Assembly: GCF_921293095.1 (NCBI RefSeq)
Contig: NC_060258.1
Location: 9,004,607 to 9,068,606, forward strand
Reading direction: 5' to 3'
DNA from: Ischnura elegans
Lineage: Eukaryota > Arthropoda > Insecta > Odonata > Coenagrionidae
DNA: 64,000 nt
Shown here: in pieces, positions 1 to 10,300 of the stretch
Numbering within the stretch: the stretch's first letter is position 1
Layout of the letters: the number at the start of each line of letters is the position of its first letter
Notes under the pieces: generated by a model
What the model was told of the DNA's origin: nothing
Seen by the model: only the letters and a program-made list of their open reading frames with translations
The model's database searches: none
Made by a program: the position numbers and the translations under genes

Positions 1-480
1 CTACGCCACTGCCCTTCTTCCCTTCCACCTGTCCTTCAACTATTGTTTTCATCAGGTGGCCAACTAAGTTATCTTGTTTTTTGCTTAAGGCCTTAAGAAG
101 ACTTCTCTTTTCTCCCACTATTCTTTGTACTTCCTCATAACGTATAAAATAATTTCAGGCTTAATTTTTTGGAATTTTTATATATCCATGATAACAGAAC
201 ACAAATGATTTAAATTTCCTCACCTTATTTCAAAATTCAACCATGGACAATGGTTTCAACATCTCATGTATAATTACCTTGAAAATGACATACCTAATTA
301 TGTTTAACCCATTGTCCGTTGTCGAGTTTTGAATTAAAGTGTGGAATTTTACACCATTTGCGTTCTGTTATCATGGACTTCCTACTTATACGGTTGTTAC
401 ATTTTATCTTCATCATTCTTCCACAGCACCACATTTCGACTGCCTCCACTCTTGACTTCTCTGCTGCTGTCAACGTCCAA
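1..480 (-). pseudogene. RTE-type non-LTR retrotransposon C-terminal fragment, interrupted
   Basis: The minus strand of 1-142 and about 400-480 matches the same region of the RTE tail at 11140-11545 (shared blocks such as cttccacctgtcc and agacttctcttttctcc on the + strand). This is the end of an RTE/BovB-like reverse transcriptase ORF, where the peptide normally reads like LEAFEMW followed by a [11 protein letters not shown]-type stretch. The two halves are separated by a fold-back insertion (143-377). No intact reading frame remains. The element continues off the left edge of the window, so its true extent is unknown. Confidence 0.6.
143..377. repeat. Fold-back insertion (candidate sixth member of the tail-plus-arms class)
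   Basis: Arms starting tccatgataacagaac at 185 and ending gttctgttatcatgga at 377 are inverted copies. They continue, with mismatches, to about 252 and 311. The right arm ends flush with cttcct at 378. A similar cttcct occurs at 130, leaving a tail of about 42 bp before the left arm. The duplicated target is decayed (about 8 of 13 positions agree). It is inserted in an RTE remnant. Confidence 0.5.
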
Positions 481-875
481 GCCCCGCTTTAATGGAGAAA
501 CATACCGGTGGTTTACCCTCCAAAGTAATTGTCTCTTGAGGGGTTGGACAATAAAAAATTGAATGACATTAGGGAGTTAGGGAATAATATTTTTGGTCAC
601 ATTTCATGTATTACTAATGGATACCTGTAAACATATTAACAAACATTTACCTAAATCTGCAATGAAAGTATACTATATAAATATCGAAAATAAAAAAAAA
701 AACGTCTCGTGGATGAACTGAGGATACTGGGACAGTCACCCTCTTGGTGATGATGGTCTGAGGGTGTAGAGGTTAAGTGATAAATTAAAAGAATGGATAA
801 CAATAATTATTTATTTTCATAATATCAATACAATTCTTCAGTCTGCGTTGTGGCATCTCTCACATCCTTAAAAAT
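481..875. other. No gene recognised
   Basis: Low-complexity AT-rich sequence with a poly-A run near 692. It is the 3' flank of the minus-strand gene at 932-2631. Nothing else could be supported. Confidence 0.5.
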
Positions 876-881
876 TTTATT
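876..881 (-). terminator. Poly(A) signal AATAAA for the minus-strand gene
   Basis: TTTATT on the + strand, read as AATAAA on the minus strand, lies about 50 nt past the stop codon at 934-932. That spacing suits the terminal exon of a two-exon gene. Confidence 0.55.
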
Positions 882-931
882 TCCCCCTAAAACTTCTTGC
901 TGCGTTGGCCATGATGGTACATTGGGAACAC

Positions 932-1405
932 TTAATTTTTTATGCAACACTCGTGACTTCTTGAAATATTTTGACGCAAATTTGACCGTGGGACATCGGC
1001 TTTAGAGAATGAGTAAATGTAGTGGCATTCGTATTGAGGGTATCTGTTGTATTCTCCAGTCTGGGAATAATTATTCATGGAAAAAGTATATATGAAATAC
1101 TTTTCCCACAGGTACACGTAATAGGAGACTTGAAGTGGTAGAGAACAGAATTGAGCAGATATCTGTGGTGAACCTTCTTGAGTAAACAGTTTAATGAAAT
1201 TATGGGAAATCTGCTCATCAATAAAACGGGATGGGATAGGGAGGGATCGACAAAGGTTTCTCAGTGATGAATCGTCTACTGGGTGAACTTCATAAATGGA
1301 ATGCACAAGAGACTTAATCGATAGCATTTTCAAACTCAGTGGGGTAAACTTCACTTTAGCCGGCATGTACCTTGTGAGCATCTCGCTCACAAATGGGTTG
1401 AGTTT
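932..1405 (-). CDS. Terminal exon of the minus-strand gene
   Basis: A 158-codon open frame that starts directly after a polypyrimidine-AG acceptor and ends TAA at 934-932. Composition is protein-like and not repetitive, with several aromatic-rich segments in the last 60 residues. A short SLRNLCR...LPIP stretch faintly recalls a SOCS box, but the spacing is wrong, so I give it no family. Confidence 0.55.
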   Translation of the reverse strand, partial: KLNPFVSEMLTRYMPAKVKFTPLSLKMLSIKSLVHSIYEVHPVDDSSLRNLCRSLPIPSRFIDEQISHNFIKLFTQEGSPQISAQFCSLPLQVSYYVYLWEKYFIYTFSMNNYSQTGEYNRYPQYECHYIYSFSKADVPRSNLRQNISRSHECCIKN

Positions 1406-2631
1406 CTGAAATAAGTGAGGAAAGAGAGGAAAATAAGTAGGAATATGGAGAAATAAAAGTTTGAAAAACAATTTAATTCATTATATATTTCCCATTTTCA
1501 AATAAAACAAAGTAAAAATTTAATTGAATTGAAGTCCAAAAAAAAAGAATGCGTCAAGTATCAAAATAAAAATATATACTTATAAAACTAAACTAAAAAT
1601 GCAAAAAAAAATAAAACATAAGAAATGAAATTACATATAACAGAAATCCCATGAAAAATTAAAAATTTTATATAAGTAAGAAAAAATATTAACATTATTC
1701 AATCAAAAATAGAAATATAAAAATGAAACTGAAATAGCTGAAAGTCCAAACAAAAACACAACACCACGCAAAATATATACAAAAACAAACAAATAATCAC
1801 TTTCTAAATATTCTTTCCCCTACGCACCTTCTTTCTCACACACACCACATCATCATCATCATCACCCACGGGTCCTCGTTTTGGGCACGTGATAACAGAT
1901 GGAGGAGGTGACGGTGTAGCGGACTCGAATCGCGCCCAAATACTGGAAGATTGACGCACTTGCGAGCCCGCACATGATACCGATGGCCACTGACAATGAG
2001 TCTCCTCCTCCGTCGACCACTGCGAATCGAGGACAACGATGGATGGAGATCTCGGTTCCGGCGATGGCGAACAGCGTTCTTCGAATGGTGGCGACATCGG
2101 TGAATCTACCGCTGGTGATGATGCAGGTGGTGGTGGTGACATAGGCTGCGTTTCCGGCGGTAGGCTGTAGGGTGACGCACGTGGTGGTGATGAGGAGGGC
2201 TGCGCTGCTGGTCGGGATGGTGATGTAGCTGGTGATGCCGATGAATGTGGACGAGATACTGACCGAGGGTGTGGTGGCGTTGTTGCTGGCTGAGGTCGTG
2301 GTGGTGAAGTTGCTGGCTGAGGTCGTGGTGGCGAAGTTGCTGGCTGAGGTCGTGGTGGCGAAGTTGCTGGCTGAGGTCGTGGTGGTGGTGCTGTTGCTGG
2401 CTGAGGTCGTGGTGGTGAAGTTGCTGGCTGAGGTCGTGGTGGTGAAGTTGCTGGCTGAGGTCGTGGTGGTGAAGTTGCTGGCTGAGGTCGTGGTGGTGCT
2501 GTTGCTGGCTGAGAGGCCCGAGACCGGTCCATCTCTGAAATTGGGATGAGCGGAGGCGGAGGTGAAATGGAATCACCTGACGACAAGTCAAGAGCAGCCT
2601 CCTCCTCAAACATTGTCATGAGCTCATCCAT
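932..2631 (-). CDS. Probable two-exon gene, proline-rich protein of unknown function
   Basis: I do not recognise this protein. The model joins exon 2631-1828 (268 codons from ATG) to exon 1405-932 (157 codons plus stop), giving about 425 aa. The donor reads AAG|GTGCGT. The acceptor follows a long pyrimidine tract ending TTTCAG. Both junctions are phase 0, and the 422-bp intron is strongly T-rich on this strand. The N-terminus is acidic (MDELMTMFEEE), followed by a PAT-PPRPQ repeat array, a Ser/Pro-rich stretch, an aspartate run and a basic KKVRRGK segment that could be a nuclear signal. The second exon is an ordinary mixed globular sequence. If the intron is retained, the first ORF ends by itself at 1804. 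A poly(A) signal follows. The true start could lie further upstream. It may be a host gene or a domesticated or mobile-element gene. Confidence 0.5.
1828..2631 (-). CDS. Exon a of the minus-strand proline-rich gene
   Basis: Open from ATG at 2631. It carries the acidic start, nine repeat units and a DDDDD cluster just before the basic tail. The donor is inferred at 1827-1826 (GT). Without splicing the frame runs eight codons further to a stop at 1804. Confidence 0.5.
2268..2514 (-). repeat. 27-bp coding minisatellite, nine units
   Basis: The + strand shows near-identical units around gttgctggctgaggtcgtgg. On the minus strand each encodes PAT(S/A/T)PPRPQ. One unit is 30 bp and adds a proline. 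Every change in length is a multiple of three, which fits a translated repeat. Confidence 0.85.
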
Positions 2632-4180
2632 GAATGTATGGCCCCGAGCAATGTCTCATGTGCCGGCCGATCCACAGTTATGAGGGGCCCGCAACAGATC
2701 CCACTGACAAGCCGCGGTATGACCTCTCGCGATGCGTATGTCGTACCTCCACGCCAGCAAGCACAACATCTTGGTTCCTTAATCGGCACCACAATATACA
2801 TACACATCCATATCATGCATGCTTTTATCTTTGTCATCAAATTTCCTTCCAATTTTGAGTTAAAACAAATTATTACACGTACACTTTTGGTACCTAAATT
2901 CTTGTAGTATATAACTTCATGAAATCGGACGCATTTCATTCCCGTCATAATAACGATGCCCTTTTGGGCTAAGATTCTAATAGCAGATTTTTGAAATTTT
3001 TTCTTCAAAAGTTTGAGCATGTGCAGGCAGATAAAATCCAAAGAAAGTGGGCAACTACAGTCGCGGATAGATTTTTCATTAATATTACTCGAATGCATCT
3101 AATTCCCTTGCTACTTTGCCTGAAGGATTCCTACGTTTGAGGCATATCCGAGAAAGATTAACAAAACCTATCGATACCAAGGACAGCTTTCCGAGCACCA
3201 CGAGCATTAAAGGAAACTGAATAACCAGTACCACATATTGCCAGGCCAGCTAATTGTCCCCCGGCCTAAGGAGCCTTCAGAAAGCTGTAATTAACCATTT
3301 TTCGTTAACATCCGCGTCAGATTGCTTGATACTAAAACACAACCTTGATACAAGAAGACAACTTTCGCAATACAGCGGAAACCGTCGATGTCACAGCTCT
3401 AATTAGTTTACCACCCCCAACTTAAGTATCCACATTCATTCCCTCCAGAAAAGAGCATATGAGAAGGAAATAATATGAAATTTCTATACGCATGGAAAAG
3501 TCACGGAAGTGTTTCACGAGGTTCACAAGGTGCCGCACTTCTGTCTTCAGCTGGTTAAGTTCGGAAACAGGGGACTGCGAAGAGGAGACTCCCTTCCTTC
3601 CCATTGAATGTTCATTTCCGTTGCCTCTTCGGTCGCATTTTAATTGGTTTCCAAAGATGTCCGCGATGCGGTGATAAGTGCAATGCGATCCCGTTTTTTC
3701 CAATAATTTGCATCATAATGTTTTGCGAGTAATATCATTGAAAAGATATAAATTTGATAAGTAATATAACGATAGATATAAATTACGGTTTAAACCCCAT
3801 AATAATTCCTTATTTTGCCATGAAACTCGGATCACATTGTTTGTAAGCGACGCGAGTGGCCACTATTGCAAACCCATAAATTCGCAGTGAGTGAGAACAT
3901 TTTTGTACTACGTTTGGTTATTCCCTTTTGTAATATTCGTGTTTACGTTTTGGTAACATAACATGGCGTCGTTGGTACTGGAAAATGGAATCGATGTTTT
4001 GTTGCATTTTTAGTGCTGTTTCTTAAGCATACGAATGAAGTAGTGTGCATGTGAACAAAGTGGTCGGAGTGAAAGCTTTTCCGAGGAATTTTTAAGTGTT
4101 CAGTGTGCCCGTTTTATCCCTCTGTTCTTGAAACGGGACTCAAACCAAGTTTACCAGATTATCTTACTTGCCTTTTCACG
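2632..4180. promoter_or_regulatory. Intergenic region and 5' leader between the divergent genes
   Basis: About 1.5 kb separates the minus-strand ATG (2631) from the CDC40 ATG (4181), so a shared or bidirectional promoter is possible. I see no convincing TATA box. Short open frames here look like chance frames. The CDC40 transcription start cannot be placed from sequence. Confidence 0.4.
3963..4013 (+). other. Candidate upstream ORF in the CDC40 leader (16 codons)
   Basis: The ATG at 3963 has A at -3 and G at +4, a strong initiation context. It opens a 16-codon frame (MASLVLENGIDVLLHF) ending TAG at 4011-4013, 167 nt before the CDC40 ATG. It only matters if the transcript starts upstream of 3963, which is not known. 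Confidence 0.35.
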
Positions 4181-4351
4181 ATGTTGTCTATATGCCAGTA
4201 TGGTAGCAGTGATGAGGAAGGTTCAGGAGACGAGAAGAAAAAAGCAAGTGAAGATTTGTTGAGTCATTTGAAGCCTTTGCCTCCTGGAAAGTCAATTGCT
4301 TCGCTGCAAACCTCTCTTCAAATATGCGCTGCTCCAGATGTTGTCCCTATG
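4181..4351 (+). CDS. CDC40: CDC40 exon 1 (residues 1-57)
   Basis: Starts at ATG 4181 ([18 protein letters not shown]). It is acidic and Ser-rich like the N-terminus of the family and ends phase 0 at ...DVVPM. The donor gtttgt is weak compared with the gtgagt used by most other exons. The first intron is 6.3 kb. Confidence 0.88.
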
Positions 4352-7300
4352 GTTTGTAATTCTCTATATTTCTAAAAATTTCATCTTTATTAATCCTAAA
4401 GTTAGTTCCTATTTCACGGAATGATCAAAATGTTATTCTTGTTTAGTTTAAGTGCGTAATGTTTAATTTGATCAATGAATTGAACCTCGCAATTTAGTCA
4501 TCAGAATGACTTCGTAGTTTGTTGTCATATGTCACTTCCATTATGATGTACGTACGCTCGTATTCAACTTTATATTGTTTAATTCTTATTACTCGACCAT
4601 TGGTGTAATATTTCTACTTAGTGCCGAAGTAAGAAGGATGAGCCGAAGTGAGAAGTAGATCTTTTGTTGACCAATGTCTTCTTAAACGTAAAGGTGGCTC
4701 TCAATTTATCACAGTTTGAAAATGCCATAGAGCATACTCTATGGAAAATGCCAATGAAGTGTGGGCCTGTGTTGTCCACATTTTGTTTACTGCATGTCGG
4801 AAACCGTTATCAGTCATTTCGGAAGTCTATAATCGTACCATAGTTGAGTAGACTGTAATTGGCATGGTAAAATCATTAGCTGCTAACTGTTTTGGTGTTT
4901 TACGAAAAGGAGTGAATTGCCTATTCAGAATCACAATGATTCGCAGTTATGACAGCGTCAGTGTTTTTTTTTTCATTTCTCCGTGCCACAGGACGACATA
5001 GAACCTTCGCACACAAAATAGCTGTTTTTTTACATGATCTATGAAGCCTTTTGCTATTCACATTTATACCGAAAGATCAGTGGCGTATTATTTAGCATAG
5101 TTTAACAAAATAATGGCACACTAAAGCAAAATTAAAGCATTATTAGATAAATAAGGTGGCAAAAGAAAAAAACACTGATCTTACGGAATACACATGCCAA
5201 AATATATTACATATAATACTTAATAGCAGTGGCGTATCTAGGATTATGCTTTGGGGGATGAGAGGGGATGGGGAAGGGCGACCTCCCCTCTGTATGGGAA
5301 AATTTTGGAAAAATGACATGCCTTTACGGCAGGGTTGATTGATTTAAATCACGATTTAAATCACTTGATTTTTATTTTAAAAAAATCAGGTGATTAACAT
5401 CATAATGTGATCTATATGTTTGATTTTTAAAGAGTCAAGAAAAGTCCAAGTATATTTCTTGTTGTTGTTTTCCGCAGTTCCCAGCTTTGCAGCTGTCTCC
5501 TGGGCGTTTCGTTTAGTAATGTTGCAGGCAGATTAGTTGATCACGTTTTACAGATTGGAAGAGTCATGGCATAATAATACTGGACAGGGAATTAGGGGAT
5601 AGGGATATGGTCAGGGTTGAGGGCACATCTGGGGAGGCGGTGTTTTGGTTTCAGCGGAGGTTCGTAGTCCCAAAGATTTTTTAACAGTGCATTATTTGTT
5701 TTATCAAACGTAAGGGCAAATTTTTCTAGAGCAGATTTTAGTTTCGTTAAAATAGGAGTAGTTTTGAGATCCTTTCTGATGTTTTGGTTCCGGATAAAGT
5801 CAAGAAAAGGAAGCTGTTAGTGTATAATTTTGATTTTTATTTCTTAATTGATACAATGAATCGACAGTTATCAGCACAATGGTGGCTCTTAAATAGAAAT
5901 GATACTATAGGAATGCATGTAACATGGAAATTGAAAAAATGGCTTTGGTTAGAATGCTAGTGTATATTTAAAAATAATCTTCGTCTGCCAACACGTTCAT
6001 AAGAAATATTAGCTAAACAAAACATACCAGAAGAACAAAGACCATGAGCAATTATTAAAGTGCATGAACCACTTAACCCCAAATAACTTATTGTTATTAA
6101 ACCACCGATCCGTTGAAAAAAATTGTTTTCTGATTTAACTTCTAAGCATAGGCACCATACAAAGTTGCAATTATAGAATTTTTCTAAACTTCATATGCTT
6201 TAGAACCGCATAATATAGCACATTTGATACTTCCAATGGCAATTTTATACTATGCTGGTGTAATTTTTAATTTGATACCATTGGCATTTCCATAGTTCTC
6301 TCCCCTGATTGACTAAATGTTGTATTAAGTTTAGAGTATGTTGCCTCTTGTTGTTTCTGCAAACGATCATCCTCCAACATGCTGCCCAAATAGTTAGTTT
6401 TGCAAATGACTGAAATTTTGATGAATGGAGAATCATAAAAATCTCATTTAAATCAATACAATCCGATTTAAATAAAAAAATCAACAAAAATGATTTTTTT
6501 GAAAAAATCATGATTTTTATCAACCCTGCCTGCTAATACATTTTACATAATTTTTGCTCTTAAAATTTGGGTTTCATTAAAAGGTTACGTTAAAATTTAC
6601 TAAATGTCAAAAGTACACAATAGCTTTGAATATTATTCTTATTTCTCTGAGGCTATTTGGGGGGGGGGGAGGGTGGGTAATGTATCCCCCTGGCTCTCCC
6701 CCATAGTTACACCATTCCTTAATAGCCTAAGGAGAACATTAAATTGCACCTTGCTGGATCGGTCAGGGGCCGTATGACCGTGTATATAGGGGTGTATGTA
6801 AAGAAAATGAGACATCATTTTAGTGTTCCCTTACACTAATACAGTAGATTCCGTTTAATTGGTCCACCTGTTACTTGGGGCAGCCGCTTAATTAGGGCAG
6901 ATGTAGAAGAACAGAACCCAATAGAGGAATATCCCAGAGCATTCTTATTTGGTACAGCATGCCGCTTTATTGGGCCATGAGTCGGCGACATAGACTCTAT
7001 ACTCACAATAAAATTAATATTTTTTTGTTTTCAGAATACTATTTTTTTATTTTCCTCCTTTGATTTACTCTTATTTTTCCCAAATGTTCCTATTCTTGCC
7101 CTATTTTGAAAGCTCTTGTTGTTATACTGTCCGCAAGAGGATAGAACTTTTCTTTAATATTAGTAAAAGACATTCATTCAGCGTCGTCCGAGGCTGTGAA
7201 AAATATTTTTAACAAAAATGTTATAATTCTTAAAAATGATGATAAATTAACTAATCTCGCTGATTTATTAATCAAATTAATAGTTAAATAAACTTAGATT

Positions 7301-10300
7301 GCATTGTAAACATTCTTTAGTCTTCTTTCCATCATTTCAACGTTTGTTTATGCCCATATACGAGAGAGTTCGCCTAATTGGGGCAGCCGCTTAATTAAGG
7401 CAAAGTGCACAAGTCCCGATATGTCCCAATTAACCGGAATCTACTGTAATACCATGGAGGTAGTATTTTATCCACAGCCCTGCATTTCTTTGGAAGGGCG
7501 GTGTGGTAGCTTATTTATGTTATTCCTTAGGCCAAAACCTAGGTCCCCACTAACAAATTTCAAGATGGTAATGTTATGAAAATACTCGACCTTTGTAAAT
7601 GTTCACTCATTTTATTTTATTTTGAAAAATGCATTTTGATGCTAAGGCATCATTCATGACCACAAAGATTTTAACTGGACAAATCCCCTATGCACACATA
7701 TGACATGAAGGATGCCGTAGCCCTTGAAACACATCTTACCGAATAAAAAAATGTGAAAGTTTATAAAGATTGTGTTGGGTAAATTAGAGGGAATAAGAAC
7801 CTGGGGGTGGTTGGGTTAACTGCATTTTTTAAAGAATTTTTTTCTTCTGATTATCTGTTAGGTACACCAAAATGTAAATGCATTAAATTGTAGGTATTCT
7901 AAAGTGGTTTTATTAAAATTTTTTGTATAGTTTTTTATCTTGTGTTAATATGTTTAAAAAAATAAACAGCTTTCTAATACTTTTCTCCTAATTTTGAAAG
8001 GTCTGATTAAACTTTGACGTGATACTGTTTTAAGATTTTTTTGAGATATTGAATGAATTAATGCAAATGCCAAAATGTATTTTTTGACTCATTTAAGGTT
8101 TCAGAAATAGTGTGTGATAGTTTTTAAAATTATTCTACCAAATAGTTGGGGGATAAAAAAAATAGATCCCATTCACCCCTTGCTACCCTATCTTCATTCA
8201 GCATGAATTTTCACCCAGTGGTAGTCTAATCGATTGATTTAATGATAACGAAAGTTAAAATAGGGTGGTTTCCTTCATCAAAGAAAACGAAAGGCATTGA
8301 TTGCGATTCGTTACCCACCATTAGTGCATTCATAATATACAAATTATTTGGTTTTAGAAATACGTGTTTAGACGAATGGCAATGGTCCATTTTTATCCTC
8401 ATTTGAAAAGGGCCAGATTGGCGCCCATGCGATGCCACTCCACGTGACGTCACAGGGACCTAGTTTCTATACGAGTAGATAGGAGTTTTACATCGTCTGA
8501 GATTACCAATGCATGCATGAGGCGCAGAGCTCAGGGAAACATGTCTTAATAATCACTTCTATAATCCTTATTTAAGCCAAGCGCTACCAGCCAGCAGGGT
8601 ACTCAGCTAACCGCTAGCAGCCTGTGTCGTATCAGCACTAAGCCTCGCTTCAAGGTCACCTCACAGGGCGGCAGCGGGAGCCAGACGGAGAGATTTCTCG
8701 GCATTCATACTTACGTGTCGCGTTTTCGGGCGCTTGAAAATTTTCACTTTTTATTTAATCGCGAAAAATAGATATCGTCATTTAAAAATCTAAAAGTGTG
8801 AAATAAGTACTCCAGGAGTAATAATCTTTCGATTTAGGCAATAAAAAAATAATAGGAAACCACCCTATTGGTAGAATATTAATTGCGTTTCGCTTGGTTT
8901 CGCTGTTAGTAGGGCCCCCTTCGCTTCTATAGCGTTGGGGTGTTTTTCCCTCGTCCCGTCCCTTCCGTCCCCATCCTTTCCCAGAGGCGTCGGCAGGCTC
9001 CCATCGCGGCGGCGCCTCTTTGCTTTTTCCCTTCCTCTCCTCCCCCTCCCCGGGTGATCGGGCGTATGAGCCACGGGCTTGGGTCCCGGCCCCGGTTCGT
9101 TGTATCCTTTGAAGGCTTCACCTAGAACCCTCATAGTGTCTGTCCGGTATATGGGTATAATGAAAGAGGAATAATGCGAATTGGCTTTACTGTTAGTTGA
9201 ATCGCGATGGTTGGTGGAGCAAAATGGTGGAACTCCTTCATCTACATTTACATAATGCCCTGCGAGCCACCTCTAAATTTTCGAAACTTTAAAAAAATTG
9301 AAAAAAGACTTAAAATGTATCGCATAAAAATGTTCGTACACCTGAATTTTTCACATAAAATGAAGTCATGAGGCTCACTTAACGCAATACTTCGTGCTTT
9401 GTGGCATTCATTTTGGTTTTCAGGACTGCCTGGAGGTGATTTTGTATTTAATGGACCAATTTTGCTGTGATGATAGGGGGTGCTTGGTCCAGCCTTATTT
9501 GTGCCTCCAGAATGCTCCACAGACGTTCTATCAAATTGAGGTCTGGTGATTGTGGAGGGGTTTTCAAATGTTAGGGTGTGCTATACACGATCCACAGAGA
9601 TGTATTCTTTGCCGTTTGCTGGAGATCATTGTCCTATTGAAATATAAATTTGTTTCTCAGTCCCATTTTCTCAGCTTCAACAAACAAATTTTACTCCAGC
9701 ATTTGCAAACTCTTTGCTGAGCATATTATGCGACCAGCGGTCAAAACTGTGCACATAGCACCACAGACGGAGAGCAAAGCCCGAATTTCTCCGTCTTCAC
9801 TGTCTCCTTCCTGTAGGGAGTAGACCGTAATTGGCATGGTAAAATTGATTTTGGAGGAAATGAATTGCCGAATAAAAAATAAATGATGCCATTTAAAAAA
9901 GACATGCCGCTATTCATATCTTTGTAAATAACAAAGCTACTAGGAATGCAATCATGCTTATTAATGTCCCCCTGACGGCTAATGAACATTTGCTTGACAC
10001 ATTTTTGAATTTGCACCTGGACAAAAAGTTATTTTGGGTGGTCAAGATAAATGGGACACCCTGTATATCCCATAAAAATCACTGGCCGACCGTTAACTAA
10101 AAATTTAACAAATGCAACAGCTGCTGTGAATGCAAATGCAGAAATGAAAGGACTATCTTTCATGATGTCGGAAATATATGTTTCATTCGGCAATTAATTT
10201 CCTCTCCGAAAGACTTATTCATATATGTAGCATAGTGGACCATTAATATAAAGAGAACGTTATGAAAACATAAGAAACTTGTCCACTTACTGGAGTTAGC

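Noticed and set aside
1190-1300. SOCS-box-like SLRNLCR...LPIP in the minus-strand terminal exon
   Set aside because: The middle of a SOCS box and the correct spacing are missing. The resemblance is too short.
2106-2609. Long overlapping frames on both strands across the 27-bp repeat (His-rich and Val/Leu-rich peptides)
   Set aside because: Shadow frames of the proline-rich coding repeat. Only the frame 2631-1828 has a matching splice donor and non-repetitive ends.
4103-4180. Upstream extension of CDC40 exon 1 to 4103
   Set aside because: The frame is open but contains no ATG before 4181, and the extra residues do not resemble PRP17.
8865-9134. Overlapping frames on both strands in the GC-rich patch
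   Set aside because: Low-complexity Arg/Gly/Pro-rich peptides caused by composition, with no homology or splice signals.
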